From: Pseudonocardia sp. C8
Lineage (GTDB): Bacteria > Actinomycetota > Actinomycetes > Mycobacteriales > Pseudonocardiaceae
Length of the DNA stretch: 64,000 bases
Assembly (NCBI RefSeq): GCF_014267175.1
Contig: NZ_JACMTR010000002.1
Coordinates: forward strand, 632,001 to 696,000
Reading direction: 5' to 3'
Part shown: positions 1-9,148 of the stretch, piece after piece
Layout: the number at the start of each line of letters is the position of its first letter
How positions within the stretch are numbered: position 1 is the stretch's first letter
The notes under the pieces: generated by a model
Databases searched by the model: none
What the model was told of the DNA's origin: nothing
Seen by the model: the letters and a program-made list of their open reading frames with translations, nothing else
Program-made: the position numbers and the translations under genes

Positions 1-1
1 G

Positions 2-586
2 GACGTGCCGCCCACGCCGCCGACCACGACCGCACCGGCGCCCGGCGCCGGCGGCGCTCCCACCACCACCACCCCGGCGCCCGGCGCCGCCCCGCCGCCC
101 GGCGCGCAACAGCCGGCCCCGGCGCCCACGCCGGACCCGGCCACCGCGCCGACCACGACGAGCACGGCCCCCGGCGGGGGCGGCCCGGTCGCGGTGGACA
201 TCGTCGTCGCACCGCGGCCGGCGTACGGGGCGATCGGGCCCCGGCTGGACTCCGACTACGGCTGCCCGCCGGACGACGTCCCGGACGACCTGCCGGGCAC
301 GTCCTGCTTCCCGGCGCTGCAGCCGCTGCTCGACGAGCTGCGCACCGGCCCGGCGGACCCGTCGGTCGTCGTCGAGGCCGAGCGGGTGCTGTGGCGCCAG
401 CTCCCCGCCCTGCCGCTCTACCAGGCCCAGGGACTGGTGATCAGCAACCGGGAGACCGACGCCGCGACGCACGTGACGCCCGGCCCGATCGAGACCGGCC
501 CGATGAGCGGGGCCCGGACCTGGGCCGAGCCGGCGGGCTCGAGCGAGGTCGTCCCGACCGACGAGGCGGGCGAGCCCGAGAACTGA
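2..586 (+). CDS. C-terminal part of a family 5 solute-binding protein (5' end outside window)
   Basis: The frame is open from the first bases, so the gene starts upstream of the window. The last 70 or so residues (VVVEAERVLWRQLPALPLYQ, then ISNRETDAA) resemble the C-terminal lobe of oligopeptide/nickel-type binding proteins (SBP family 5), which capture peptides outside the membrane for an ABC importer. The visible N-terminal part is a run of about 60 residues rich in Pro, Thr, Ala and Gly, an unusual insertion that looks like a flexible linker. A second full binding-protein gene follows at 877. The family call rests on the tail only, and the substrate is unknown. Confidence 0.6.
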   Translation, partial: DVPPTPPTTTAPAPGAGGAPTTTTPAPGAAPPPGAQQPAPAPTPDPATAPTTTSTAPGGGGPVAVDIVVAPRPAYGAIGPRLDSDYGCPPDDVPDDLPGTSCFPALQPLLDELRTGPADPSVVVEAERVLWRQLPALPLYQAQGLVISNRETDAATHVTPGPIETGPMSGARTWAEPAGSSEVVPTDEAGEPEN

Positions 587-606
587 CGCGCCACCGCGTC
601 GATGAG

Positions 607-622
607 TGGTACGTGTGTACCA
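607..622. promoter_or_regulatory. Palindrome upstream of the ABC importer
   Basis: TGGTAC-GTGT-GTACCA is a perfect 6+6 inverted repeat with a 4-nt centre, 255 bp before the binding-protein start at 877. Its size and place suit an operator for a dimeric repressor. No regulator gene is adjacent, so the assignment is inference. Confidence 0.35.
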
Positions 623-742
623 AACAGGTTGCGAAGTGCGGTGAAGGTCTGCCGGACACCCGTGCGCGTTGTTAGCGTCCGGTCCGTCCGCGACCGCGCT
701 CGTCGACGTGGAGGTCACCCTTTGGACACGATCGACGACGGG

Positions 743-762
743 GCGTCGCGGTGGGGCGACGC
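743..762. other. Small hairpin in the leader of the ABC importer
   Basis: GCGTCGC and GCGACGC pair around a 6-nt loop, 115 bp before the start at 877. It could be a weak terminator for the upstream gene or a leader structure. The rest of 587-876 shows no gene; TAGCGT near 769 could be a -10 box. Confidence 0.3.
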
Positions 763-876
763 GATTCCTAGCGTTCCTCCGGACGCGTTACCCGGCAGTA
801 CATCCGGGCGCTCGTCCCGTCCGAGCGGGTGCCACACCGGCGTGCACCCCACCGATCTCGAGAGGCACGTTCGACG

Positions 877-2616
877 ATGAGAATCAAGGCGGCGGCCGCG
901 GTCGCGGTGGCGGGCGTGAGCGCCCTGCTGCTCAGCGCGTGCGGCGTGGGGGGCGGCGGTGGAGGCAGTGCCACCGCCAGTGGCAACTTCGCCGACTGTC
1001 CCGCGAACGTCAACACCTGCAACGCCGTTCCGGCGGACCAGCTGCAACGGGGCGGTACGATCACGTTCGCGATCGAGAAGAACATCCCGAACTGGAACGT
1101 CGTCTCGGCCGACGGCAACGTGTTCGAGACCGGCATGGCCACCCAGGCCTACCTGCCGGCCGCGTTCAAGACCCAGCCGGACCTCAAGCTGGCGCTCAAC
1201 ACCGACCTCATGGTGTCCGCCGACCTGGTCAACCCGACCACCATCGTCTACAAGATCAAGCCCGAGGCGGTCTGGAGCGACGGGACGCCGATCAGCGCCC
1301 AGGACTTCATCTACGCCTGGAAGATGCAGAGCCCGGCCCGGTGCCCGGACTGCTCCACCGCGGGCAACGGCGGCTGGGAGCTCGTACAGAACGTGACCGC
1401 CTCCGACGGCGGCAAGACCGCGACCATGACGCTGAGCAAGCCGTTCACGGACTGGCAGAACTACTTCAGCTCCGGCCAGCCCCTCTACCCGGCCCACATC
1501 GCCGCCCAGCACGGCGACCTCAACACCCCGCAGGGCGTCGCCGCCTCGTTCGACTGGTTCGGGAAGAACCCGCCGACCTACTCCGGTGGCCCGTACGTCG
1601 TCGAGCGCTGGCAGGACAACCAGGCGCTGACGCTGGCCCCCAACCCGCGCTGGTACGGGGCGACCAAGCCCACGCTGGACAAGCTGATCATGCGGGTGAT
1701 CACCGACGCCACCCAGGAGCCGATCGCCCTGCAGAACAACGAGGTGCAGGTGATCTACCCGCAGCCGCAGGTGGACATCGTCCAGCAGCTCCAGCAGATC
1801 CCGAACGTCTCCCAGCAGCAGCAGCTCGGCCTGACCTGGGAGCACTACGATCTCAACCTGCGCAACCCGGCCCTGCAGGACAAGGCGCTGCGGCAGGCGA
1901 TGTTCACCGCGGTGAACCGGCAGGACATCATCGCCAAGACCGTCGGGCAGTTCAACCCCGAGGTCGGGCCGCTGAACAGCCTGATGTTCCTGCCCCAGCA
2001 GGAGGGCTACACCGACAACATCGCGCAGACCGGGCTCGGCTCGGGCGACGTCGAGCGGGCCAAGAAGATCCTCACCGACGCCGGCTACACCGGGGTCGGG
2101 CAGGCGCTGGTCGCCCCGGGCGGGAAGCCGGTGCCGGCCATGCGGATCCGCTACACGGTCGGCAACGCCATCCGGCAGAACGAGAGCGAGCTGTTCGCCG
2201 GCTACATGCGTCAGCTCGGGATCAACGTCACCGTCGAGCCGACCGACGACCTCGGGACCACCCTGACCGCCGGTGACTACGACATCATGGTGTTCGCCTG
2301 GGTGCAGTCGCCCGCGCCGTTCGCCAACGCCCAGCAGACGTTCCTGTCGACGTCCGGGAACAACTTCGGCCAGTACAAGAACCCGGCCACCGACAAGCTG
2401 CTGACCGAGGCGGCGTCCTCGGTGGACAAGGCGGCGGCCACGGCGAAGCTGAACGAGGCGGACCGGATCATCCTCGGGGACGCCTACGTCCTGCCGCTGT
2501 ACCAGAAGCCGGTCCTGCTCGCGACGCAGAACGGCGTCGCCAACGTGCGGAGCAACGCGAGCCTGAACGGGCCGATGTACAACGCCGGGGAGTGGGGCCT
2601 CCGCACCGGCGGCTGA
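877..2616 (+). CDS. ABC importer solute-binding lipoprotein, family 5 (DppA/OppA-like)
   Basis: This is the extracellular substrate receptor of a peptide/nickel-type ABC importer, 579 aa. It begins with a short positive N-region, a hydrophobic stretch and the lipobox LLSAC, with Cys22 as the lipidated residue, followed by a Gly-rich spacer. The body has family features such as GGTITFAIE, EAVWSDGTPISAQDFIYAW and LRQAMFTAVNRQDI. The ATG at 877 is chosen because it gives a clean lipoprotein signal; an in-frame start at 829 would bury it. It heads an operon with permeases at 2674 and 3647 and ATPases at 4579 and 5646. Substrate specificity cannot be read from the sequence. Confidence 0.9.
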   Translation: MRIKAAAAVAVAGVSALLLSACGVGGGGGGSATASGNFADCPANVNTCNAVPADQLQRGGTITFAIEKNIPNWNVVSADGNVFETGMATQAYLPAAFKTQPDLKLALNTDLMVSADLVNPTTIVYKIKPEAVWSDGTPISAQDFIYAWKMQSPARCPDCSTAGNGGWELVQNVTASDGGKTATMTLSKPFTDWQNYFSSGQPLYPAHIAAQHGDLNTPQGVAASFDWFGKNPPTYSGGPYVVERWQDNQALTLAPNPRWYGATKPTLDKLIMRVITDATQEPIALQNNEVQVIYPQPQVDIVQQLQQIPNVSQQQQLGLTWEHYDLNLRNPALQDKALRQAMFTAVNRQDIIAKTVGQFNPEVGPLNSLMFLPQQEGYTDNIAQTGLGSGDVERAKKILTDAGYTGVGQALVAPGGKPVPAMRIRYTVGNAIRQNESELFAGYMRQLGINVTVEPTDDLGTTLTAGDYDIMVFAWVQSPAPFANAQQTFLSTSGNNFGQYKNPATDKLLTEAASSVDKAAATAKLNEADRIILGDAYVLPLYQKPVLLATQNGVANVRSNASLNGPMYNAGEWGLRTGG

Positions 2617-2673
2617 CCCGGCCCGGCCGTCCCGGCCGCCCCCGCGGCGGCCGGGACGGCGAAAGGACTGCAC

Positions 2674-3654
2674 ATGCTCATCTACGCCGTGCGCCGGATC
2701 GTGGTCTCGATCCCGATCCTGCTCGTGTCCTCGTTCGTCGTGTTCTGGCTGGGGACCCTGTCCGGGAACCCGCTGACCCCGCTGATCCTGCGCAACCCGC
2801 CGCCCCCGCCGCACGTCCTCGCCGCCGAGGCGGACCGGCTGCACCTGAACGAACCGCTGGTCCCGCGGTACCTGTCGTGGCTCGGCGGGGTGCTCCGCGG
2901 CGACTTCGGGCCCTCGGTCATCGCCACCCAGGACATCGGCGCCGAGCTGGGCGCCCGGTTCTGGGTCACCATGCGGCTGATCATCGTCGCGATGGTGATC
3001 GCACTCGTGCTCGCCGTCCTGGTGGGCGTCTACACGGCGGTGCGGCAGTACTCGAAGGCCGACTACACCGCGACCTTCCTCGGGTTCCTGTTCCTGGCGA
3101 TGCCGTCGTTCTGGCTGGCGATCCTGCTCAAGCAGGGCGGCATCGACTTCAACACGATCGTCGGCGACCAGGTCATCTACACCATCGGCGCGTCGTCGGT
3201 CCCGGCGCCGCCGGGCTTCCTCGCCCGGGTCGTGGACATCGCCGGGCACCTGGTGCTGCCGACGATCGCCCTCGCGCTGATCTCCTACGCCGCCTGGAGC
3301 CGCTTCACCCGGGCGTCGATGCTCGAGACGCTGAACTCCGACTACGTGCGGCTCGCGCGGGCGAAGGGCCTCTCCCGGCGCACCGTCATGTTCCGGCACG
3401 CCCTGCGCACCGCGCTGATCCCGCTGACCACGGTGACCGCGCTCGACGTGGCGACCATCCTGGGCGGTGCGGTGATCACCGAGCGGGTGTTCCAGTGGCG
3501 CGGGCTGGGGGACTTCCTGATCGAGTCGATCCGGCAGTTCGACACCTACGCCGTGACGTCCTGGCTGCTGGTCTCGGCCGCGATCGTGATCGCGTTCAAC
3601 CTGGTCGCCGACCTGCTCTACGGCGTCCTCGACCCCAGGATCCGCTATGCCTGA
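2674..3654 (+). CDS. ABC importer permease, DppB/OppB family
   Basis: This inner-membrane subunit, 326 aa, forms half of the translocation channel with the product of 3647. An N-terminal membrane segment is followed by a periplasmic stretch with YLSWLGGVLRGDFG, typical of DppB proteins, and then five more hydrophobic segments. The EAA loop that docks on the ATPase is seen as DYVRLARAKGLSRRTVMFRHAL, around residues 225-250. A purine-rich AAAGGA lies just before the ATG. The gene overlaps the next permease by 8 bp, so the two are probably translationally coupled. Confidence 0.92.
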   Translation: MLIYAVRRIVVSIPILLVSSFVVFWLGTLSGNPLTPLILRNPPPPPHVLAAEADRLHLNEPLVPRYLSWLGGVLRGDFGPSVIATQDIGAELGARFWVTMRLIIVAMVIALVLAVLVGVYTAVRQYSKADYTATFLGFLFLAMPSFWLAILLKQGGIDFNTIVGDQVIYTIGASSVPAPPGFLARVVDIAGHLVLPTIALALISYAAWSRFTRASMLETLNSDYVRLARAKGLSRRTVMFRHALRTALIPLTTVTALDVATILGGAVITERVFQWRGLGDFLIESIRQFDTYAVTSWLLVSAAIVIAFNLVADLLYGVLDPRIRYA

Positions 3655-4582
3655 CGCCTCGACCACGCACCGTGCCGGGTCGGCGCCCGCCGCCGTCGCG
3701 GGCGCGGCCGACGACCGCGAGTTCACCGTCGCCGAGCGCAGCCAGGGCCGGCTCGTGCTGCGCCGCTTCCTGCGGCACCGGGCCGCGATGGTCAGCCTCG
3801 TGGTGCTGGTCGGGCTGATCCTGCTCGCCTACGTCGGCGGGGCGCTCTGGCGCTACGACGTCGGCGAGATCACCCCGGACAACTCGGCGGCCCCGTCGCT
3901 GCAGCACCCGTTCGGCACCGACGCCGTCGGCAAGGACCAACTCGCCCAGGTGCTCGGCGGCACCCGGATCTCGCTGCAGGTCTCGGTGATGGTCGCCGTG
4001 CTGGCGACGCTCGTCGGCACGCTGTGGGGCTCGGTCGCCGGGTACTTCGGCGGCTGGATCGACACGCTCATGATGCGGATCGCCGACCTGGTGCTGACGC
4101 TGCCGCTCATCGCGGTGGCCGCGATGCTCGCCCACCACTTCGGCGGGACCTGGTACCTCATCGGGCTGGTCATCGCCGGCCTGTACTGGGCCTACGTCTC
4201 CCGGGTCGCGCGCGGCGTCGTCCTGTCGCTGCGGGAGAAGGAGTTCATCGAGGCGGCCCGGGCGCTGGGCGCGTCGAACTCCCGGATCATCCTGCGGCAC
4301 CTGGTCCCCAACGCGCTCGGCTCGATCTTCGTCAACCTGACGATCCTGGTCGCGTTGGCGATCCTGCTGGAGACGGCGCTGTCCTACCTGGGCTTCGGCG
4401 TGCAGACGCCGGACACCTCGCTGGGGCTGCTCGTCTCGGAGGCACAGACGGCGCTGACCACCCGGCCGTGGCTGTTCTACTTCCCGGGCCTGTTCATCAT
4501 CACGATCGCGCTCACGATCAACTTCATCGGCGACGGCCTGCGTGACGCGTTCGACCCGCAGCAGACGAAGGTGCGCCAGTGA
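3647..4582 (+). CDS. ABC importer permease, DppC/OppC family
   Basis: This is the second channel subunit, 311 aa. A cytoplasmic N-terminal tail of about 40 residues precedes six membrane segments. The family motif FGTDAVGKDQLAQVL lies near residues 85-100, and the EAA loop EFIEAARALGASNSRIILRH around residues 200-220 contacts the ATPases. The ATG at 3647 overlaps the preceding gene by 8 bp, and its TGA overlaps the GTG of the ATPase gene at 4579. The tail of DppC-type proteins varies, so the start is supported mainly by the coupling. Confidence 0.92.
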   Translation: MPDASTTHRAGSAPAAVAGAADDREFTVAERSQGRLVLRRFLRHRAAMVSLVVLVGLILLAYVGGALWRYDVGEITPDNSAAPSLQHPFGTDAVGKDQLAQVLGGTRISLQVSVMVAVLATLVGTLWGSVAGYFGGWIDTLMMRIADLVLTLPLIAVAAMLAHHFGGTWYLIGLVIAGLYWAYVSRVARGVVLSLREKEFIEAARALGASNSRIILRHLVPNALGSIFVNLTILVALAILLETALSYLGFGVQTPDTSLGLLVSEAQTALTTRPWLFYFPGLFIITIALTINFIGDGLRDAFDPQQTKVRQ

Positions 4583-5649
4583 CAGCAGCTACCCCCGAGG
4601 CGGTCCTCGAGGTCTCCGGGCTCACCGTCACGTTCCCGAGCGACGAGGGCCCGGTCCGCGCCGTCCGCGGTGTCGACTACCGGCTCGGCCGCGGCGAGGT
4701 GCTCGGCATCGTGGGCGAGTCCGGGTCCGGCAAGTCCGTCACCTCGCTCGCGGTGATGGGGCTGCTGCCCCGCACCGCGCAGGTGACCGGCGAGATCCGG
4801 TTCGACGGCCGCGACCTGCTCACCCTCTCCGAGCGTGAGCTCAACACGGTCCGCGGCGAGCGCATCGCGATGATCTTCCAGGACCCGATGACCTCTCTGA
4901 ACCCGGTCTACACGGTCGGCTACCAGATCGAGGAGGCGGTGCTCGCGCACCGCGACGTGTCCCGGGCCCGGGCCCGGGAACGGGCGGTCGAGCTGCTGGA
5001 GCTGGTCCGGATCCCGAACCCGGAACAGCGCGTCGCGTCCTACCCGCACGAGCTGTCCGGCGGCATGCGGCAACGCGTGGTGATCGCGATCGCGATGGCC
5101 AACGACCCGGACGTCATCATCGCCGACGAGCCGACGACGGCACTGGACGTGACCGTCCAGGCCCAGGTCCTGGAGGCGCTGCAGGCCGCGCAGCGGTCGA
5201 CCGGCGCCGCCATGGTGCTGATCACCCACGACCTGGGGGTGATCGCCGGCCAGGCGGACCGCGTGCTGGTCATGTACGCGGGCAAGCCGGTCGAGGTCGG
5301 CGGCGTGGAGGACATCTTCTACCGGCCGCGGATGCCCTACACGCTGGGCCTGCTCGGCAGCCTGCCCCGGCTCGACCGACCCACCGAGCGGCTGACGCCG
5401 ATCCCGGGATCCCCGCCGTCGGTGGTCGCGATGCCGCCGGGCTGCCCGTTCACGCCGCGCTGCCCGCTGGCCACCGAGATCTGCGGCCGGTCCGAGCCGG
5501 AGCTCGCCGAGGTCGGCGACGGGCACCGCGCCGCGTGCCACCACTCGTCGCAGGTGGACGGTGCGGCGCCGCAGGACGTGTTCGGTGCGGACCCGGCCCG
5601 TGGCGAGGCCGAGGATCAGGCCGCGGTCGGAGCGGAGGGCACCCGGTGA
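4579..5649 (+). CDS. ABC importer ATPase, DppD/OppD family
   Basis: This cytoplasmic ATPase, 356 aa, powers the importer with its partner at 5646. It has Walker A GESGSGKS (residues 46-53), Q-loop region [11 protein letters not shown], signature LSGGMRQR and Walker [13 protein letters not shown]. The C-terminal oligopeptide/dipeptide extension carries a Cys cluster ([16 protein letters not shown]) of the type that can bind an Fe-S cluster in this family. The GTG start overlaps the stop of the permease gene (GTGA). About 35 extra hydrophilic residues follow the last family motif. Confidence 0.93.
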   Translation: MTAATPEAVLEVSGLTVTFPSDEGPVRAVRGVDYRLGRGEVLGIVGESGSGKSVTSLAVMGLLPRTAQVTGEIRFDGRDLLTLSERELNTVRGERIAMIFQDPMTSLNPVYTVGYQIEEAVLAHRDVSRARARERAVELLELVRIPNPEQRVASYPHELSGGMRQRVVIAIAMANDPDVIIADEPTTALDVTVQAQVLEALQAAQRSTGAAMVLITHDLGVIAGQADRVLVMYAGKPVEVGGVEDIFYRPRMPYTLGLLGSLPRLDRPTERLTPIPGSPPSVVAMPPGCPFTPRCPLATEICGRSEPELAEVGDGHRAACHHSSQVDGAAPQDVFGADPARGEAEDQAAVGAEGTR

Positions 5650-6683
5650 GCCACCCGGCGGACACGGCCACGACGACGGCGCTGCTGTCGGCCCGCAACC
5701 TGGTCAAGAACTTCCCGATCCGCTCCGGCGGCCTGCTGCGCCGCACCGTCGGCACCGTCCAGGCGGTCAGCGACGTCTCGTTCGACATCGCCGAGGGCGA
5801 GACCCTGGGCCTGGTCGGCGAGTCCGGCTGCGGCAAGTCGACGCTGGCCCGGGTCGCGCTCAACCTCGTCCCGGCGACCTCGGGCGAGGTCCGGTTCGGC
5901 GACCAGCGGATCACCGGGCTGTCCGGGGCACGCATGCGGTCGCTGCGCCGGCAGATGCAGCTGGTGTTCCAGGACCCGTACGCGTCACTGGACCCGCGGA
6001 TGCCGGTGAGCGAGCTGATCGCCGAGCCGCTGCGGATCCACGGCTGCTACGGCGACGGCGGCCGGCAGCAGGTGCGCGACCTCATGGCGACGGTCGGGCT
6101 GCGCCCCGAGCACGGCAACCGCTACCCGCACGAGTTCTCCGGCGGCCAGCGCCAGCGCATCGGGATCGCCCGCGCGCTCGCGCTGGCGCCCCAGCTGATC
6201 GTGCTCGACGAGCCGGTGTCGGCGCTGGACGTGTCGATCCAGGCGGGCGTGCTCAACCTGCTGCAGGAGCTGCAGGGCGAACGGGGGCTGTCGTACCTGT
6301 TCGTGTCGCACGACCTGTCGGTGGTGCGGCACATCGCCGACCGGATCGCGGTCATGTACCTGGGCAAGATCGTGGAGACCGGGCCGGCGGCCGCCCTGTT
6401 CGGGGCTCCCGGGCATCCCTACACGCACGCCCTGATCTCGGCGATCCCGCTGCCGGACCCGCGCCGCGAGCGGGCCCGGGAGCGGATCACCGTCGTCGGG
6501 GACCTGCCCAGCCCGGCGGATCCGCCGTCCGGCTGCCGGTTCCGCACCCGCTGCCCGAAGTTCGCGCTCGAGCTGACCCCCGACGAGCAGCAGGCGTGCG
6601 TCGAGACCGAGCCCGCCCTGGTCGACCGGGGCGCCGGGCATCCGGTGGCGTGCCACTACGCGGAGGCGCGCTCGCTGCTGTGA
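5646..6683 (+). CDS. ABC importer ATPase, DppF/OppF family
   Basis: This is the second ATPase of the heterodimer, 345 aa. It has Walker A GESGCGKS (about residues 58-65), Q-loop [13 protein letters not shown], signature FSGGQRQR, Walker [13 protein letters not shown], and a C-terminal extension with Cys residues ([10 protein letters not shown]). The frame is open upstream, but the GTG at 5646 overlaps the stop of the preceding gene (GTGA), the same coupling used throughout this operon, and gives the normal length. This is the last gene of the importer; tsaD follows after 57 bp. Confidence 0.92.
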   Translation: MSHPADTATTTALLSARNLVKNFPIRSGGLLRRTVGTVQAVSDVSFDIAEGETLGLVGESGCGKSTLARVALNLVPATSGEVRFGDQRITGLSGARMRSLRRQMQLVFQDPYASLDPRMPVSELIAEPLRIHGCYGDGGRQQVRDLMATVGLRPEHGNRYPHEFSGGQRQRIGIARALALAPQLIVLDEPVSALDVSIQAGVLNLLQELQGERGLSYLFVSHDLSVVRHIADRIAVMYLGKIVETGPAAALFGAPGHPYTHALISAIPLPDPRRERARERITVVGDLPSPADPPSGCRFRTRCPKFALELTPDEQQACVETEPALVDRGAGHPVACHYAEARSLL

Positions 6684-6740
6684 GCGCTGTGAGCGGGGTC
6701 TTCCGGTCGGCGGCCCGCGGCCGGTGGGACACTGGTCGGC

Positions 6741-7850
6741 GTGTCGCTGGTGCTGGGGATCGAGACGTCGTGTGACGAGACCGGGGCGGGCCTGGTCCGG
6801 GACGGGGTGCTGCTCGGTGAGGGCCTGGCGTCGTCGGCGGACGAGCACGCCCGCTTCGGCGGGGTCGTCCCGGAGGTCGCGGCCCGCGCACACGTGAGCG
6901 CCGTGGTGCCGATGGTGCGGGCGGCGATCGAGGCGGCCGGGGTGTCGCCGTCCGACGTGGACGCCGTCGCCGTCACCGCGGGACCGGGCCTGTCCCCGGC
7001 CCTGCACGTCGGCGTCGCCGCGGCGAAGGCGTACGCGACGGCGCTGGACGTCCCCCTCTACGGCGTGCACCACCTGGCCGGGCACGCCGCCGTCGACGTC
7101 CTGGAGCACGGGCCGCTGCCGGAGCGCTGCGTCTGCCTGATCGTCTCCGGCGGGCACACCTCGCTGCTGTCGCTGTCCGACCTGGCCCGCGACCCGGTCG
7201 AGCACCTCGGCGACACCGTCGACGACGCGGCCGGCGAGGCGTTCGACAAGGTCGCCCGGCTGCTCGGGCTGCCCTACCCGGGCGGGCCGTCGGTGTCGCG
7301 GGCCGCCCTCGACGGGGACCCCGCCGCGATCGCGTTCCCCCGGCCGATGACCGGGCCGCGCGACGCCGTGTTCGGGTTCTCCTTCTCCGGGCTGAAGACG
7401 GCCGTGGCCCGGCACGTCGAGGCCGCGCAGGACGCGGGGCGCCCGGTCCCGGTCGCGGACGTGGCGGCGTCGTTCCAGATGGCCGTGGTCGACGTGCTGG
7501 TGCGCAAGGCGCTGCGGGCCTGCGCCGAGCGGGGCGCGGACACCCTGCTGATGGTCGGCGGGGTCGCGGCGAACCGGGTGCTGCGCACCGAGATGGAACG
7601 TGCCTGCGCGGACGCGGGGATCACCCTGCGGGTGCCGGCGCCCCGGCTGTGCACCGACAACGGCGCCATGATCGCCGCGCTGGGGGACCTGCTGGTGCGG
7701 GCCGGGATCGAGCCGGCCGGGCTGGCGACGACGGCGGTGCCCACGGTGGCGCTCACCGGGGCGTCGGTCCCGGTGCCGGCCGCGACCGGCGAGGCCGCGG
7801 ACTTCCCGCTGCCGACCACCGTCGCGGAGCGGGCGAGCAGCGCCCCGTAA
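6741..7850 (+). CDS. tsaD: tRNA N6-adenosine threonylcarbamoyltransferase TsaD
   Basis: TsaD transfers the threonylcarbamoyl group from TC-AMP to A37 of ANN-decoding tRNAs, working with TsaB, TsaE and TsaC. The protein (369 aa) opens with [10 protein letters not shown], the ASKHA-fold signature. The metal-binding HxxxH is HLAGH (residues 111-115). [16 protein letters not shown] and FSFSGLKTA are conserved family blocks. TsaB and TsaE are not in this window. The stop TAA (7848-7850) forms the first bases of a candidate -10 box TAAGCT for mshB. About 25 residues at the C-terminus go beyond the usual end. Confidence 0.95.
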   Translation: MSLVLGIETSCDETGAGLVRDGVLLGEGLASSADEHARFGGVVPEVAARAHVSAVVPMVRAAIEAAGVSPSDVDAVAVTAGPGLSPALHVGVAAAKAYATALDVPLYGVHHLAGHAAVDVLEHGPLPERCVCLIVSGGHTSLLSLSDLARDPVEHLGDTVDDAAGEAFDKVARLLGLPYPGGPSVSRAALDGDPAAIAFPRPMTGPRDAVFGFSFSGLKTAVARHVEAAQDAGRPVPVADVAASFQMAVVDVLVRKALRACAERGADTLLMVGGVAANRVLRTEMERACADAGITLRVPAPRLCTDNGAMIAALGDLLVRAGIEPAGLATTAVPTVALTGASVPVPAATGEAADFPLPTTVAERASSAP

Positions 7851-7853
7851 GCT
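7848..7853 (+). promoter_or_regulatory. Candidate -10 box of mshB
   Basis: TAAGCT lies 6 nt before the GTG of mshB and includes the tsaD stop codon. This spacing predicts a leaderless mshB transcript. No good -35 element is visible. Confidence 0.4.
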
Positions 7854-7859
7854 CCGCCG

Positions 7860-8768
7860 GTGTCTCCCGCCCGACCGTCGCCCGGCCGCCGCCTGCTGCT
7901 CGTCCACGCCCACCCGGACGACGAGACCCTGACCACCGGCGGCACCATCGCGCGCTACACCGCCGAGCCGGACACCGGTGTCACCGTCGTGACCTGCACC
8001 CTCGGCGAGGAGGGCGAGGTGATCCCGCCGGAGCTGGCCGAGCTCGCCCCGGACCGCGGTGACCAGCTCGGCGGGTACCGGACCCGTGAGCTGGACGGCG
8101 CGCTCGCCGCGCTCGGCGGCCCGGACCACCGCTACCTCGGCGGTGCCGGGCGCTGGCGGGACACCGGGATGGTGCTCGCCGGGCACGGCACCCGCGCCGC
8201 GCTGCCCCCGGACCTGCACCCGCGGGCGTTCGCCGCGCCCGCGGTGTTCGGCACCCAGCTCGCCCAGCTGCTGGAGATCGTCGACGAGGTCCGCCCCCAG
8301 GTGCTGGTGTCCTACGCCGACGACGGGGGCTACGGGCACCCCGACCACGTCCGCGCGCACGAGCTGACGGTCGCCGCCGCGGCCGCGCGACCGGACGTCG
8401 TCGCGAAGCTGTACTTCACGGTGCGCTCGGCCGCGCTGCTGGCCGACGGGCTGGCCGAGCTGCTGCAGGCCTGCGGCGGGGACCCGGCACGGACCGGGCT
8501 GCGCTGGCCGGAACCCGACGAGCACCCCGGGCACGACGCCGCCGCCGTCACGACCCGGCTCGACGTGTCGGCCCACGACGACGCGCGGATCGCCGCCATG
8601 CGGGCGCACGCCACCCAGATCGACGTCCGGACCGGGGACGGGTGGGCGGCGTTCGCGATGAGCAACACGATCGTCCAGCCGTTGCTCGGCGTGGAGGAGT
8701 TCGTGCTGCACGGGGCGGACCCGGAGGAGATCATCGAGACGGACCTGTTCGAGGGGGTGGAGCCGTGA
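7860..8768 (+). CDS. mshB: Mycothiol deacetylase MshB
   Basis: MshB is a zinc enzyme that removes the acetyl group from GlcNAc-inositol, the second step of mycothiol biosynthesis. Mycothiol is the main low-molecular-weight thiol of actinobacteria. The protein (302 aa) has the LmbE/PIG-L signature AHPDDE (residues 17-22) with the zinc His and Asp, and the third metal ligand region GYGHPDH. The GTG at 7860 follows tsaD by 9 bp and sits 6 nt after TAAGCT. Its stop overlaps the next GTG, so the small membrane-protein gene downstream is co-transcribed. Confidence 0.93.
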   Translation: MSPARPSPGRRLLLVHAHPDDETLTTGGTIARYTAEPDTGVTVVTCTLGEEGEVIPPELAELAPDRGDQLGGYRTRELDGALAALGGPDHRYLGGAGRWRDTGMVLAGHGTRAALPPDLHPRAFAAPAVFGTQLAQLLEIVDEVRPQVLVSYADDGGYGHPDHVRAHELTVAAAAARPDVVAKLYFTVRSAALLADGLAELLQACGGDPARTGLRWPEPDEHPGHDAAAVTTRLDVSAHDDARIAAMRAHATQIDVRTGDGWAAFAMSNTIVQPLLGVEEFVLHGADPEEIIETDLFEGVEP

Positions 8769-9148
8769 GCGACCCGACCCGGCTGCCGTTCGCCGGGCTG
8801 CTGCTGCTGATCTCGGTGCTGCTGGCTGCCGTCGAGCTGATGTTCCAGATGCTCTACATCGGGCCGGTGCCGGTCCCGGTCGGGACCGTGGTCGCCGTCG
8901 TGTCGCTGCCCTGGCTGGTGCACACGACGGTCACCGAGATCTCCCCGACACCCGCCGGTGCGGCCGCGCCGCTGCTCGTCTGGTTCGTCTCGGTGCTGGT
9001 GCTGGGCATGCTGGGTCCGGGCGGTGACGTGCTGCTCCCCGGCACCTGGCAGTCGCTGCTGTTGCTGCTGGCGGGGTCGGCGGCCGGCCTGCACGCGTTC
9101 CGCCGGGCCGTCGAGAACCTGGCCGGTGGGCCGAAGGGAGTCCGGTGA
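8765..9148 (+). CDS. Small four-helix membrane protein
   Basis: I do not recognise this 127-aa protein. It has four hydrophobic segments (LLLLISVLLAAVELMFQ, VAVVSLPWLV, PLLVWFVSVLVLGML and LLLLLAGSAAGL) with short polar tails. The GTG at 8765 overlaps the mshB stop (GTGA), and its own stop overlaps the next start, so it is part of a tightly coupled mshB unit. A small membrane-protein gene in a similar position next to mshB is also found in mycobacteria, which supports a real gene. Its role is unknown. Confidence 0.8.
   Translation: MSDPTRLPFAGLLLLISVLLAAVELMFQMLYIGPVPVPVGTVVAVVSLPWLVHTTVTEISPTPAGAAAPLLVWFVSVLVLGMLGPGGDVLLPGTWQSLLLLLAGSAAGLHAFRRAVENLAGGPKGVR

Noticed and set aside
715..3726. 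A 1003-codon open frame on the minus strand opposite the binding-protein and permease genes
   Set aside because: Its translation is Arg/Gly/Asp/Val-rich with no domain, and it is the antisense shadow of genes with clear families. Such frames are common at this GC content.
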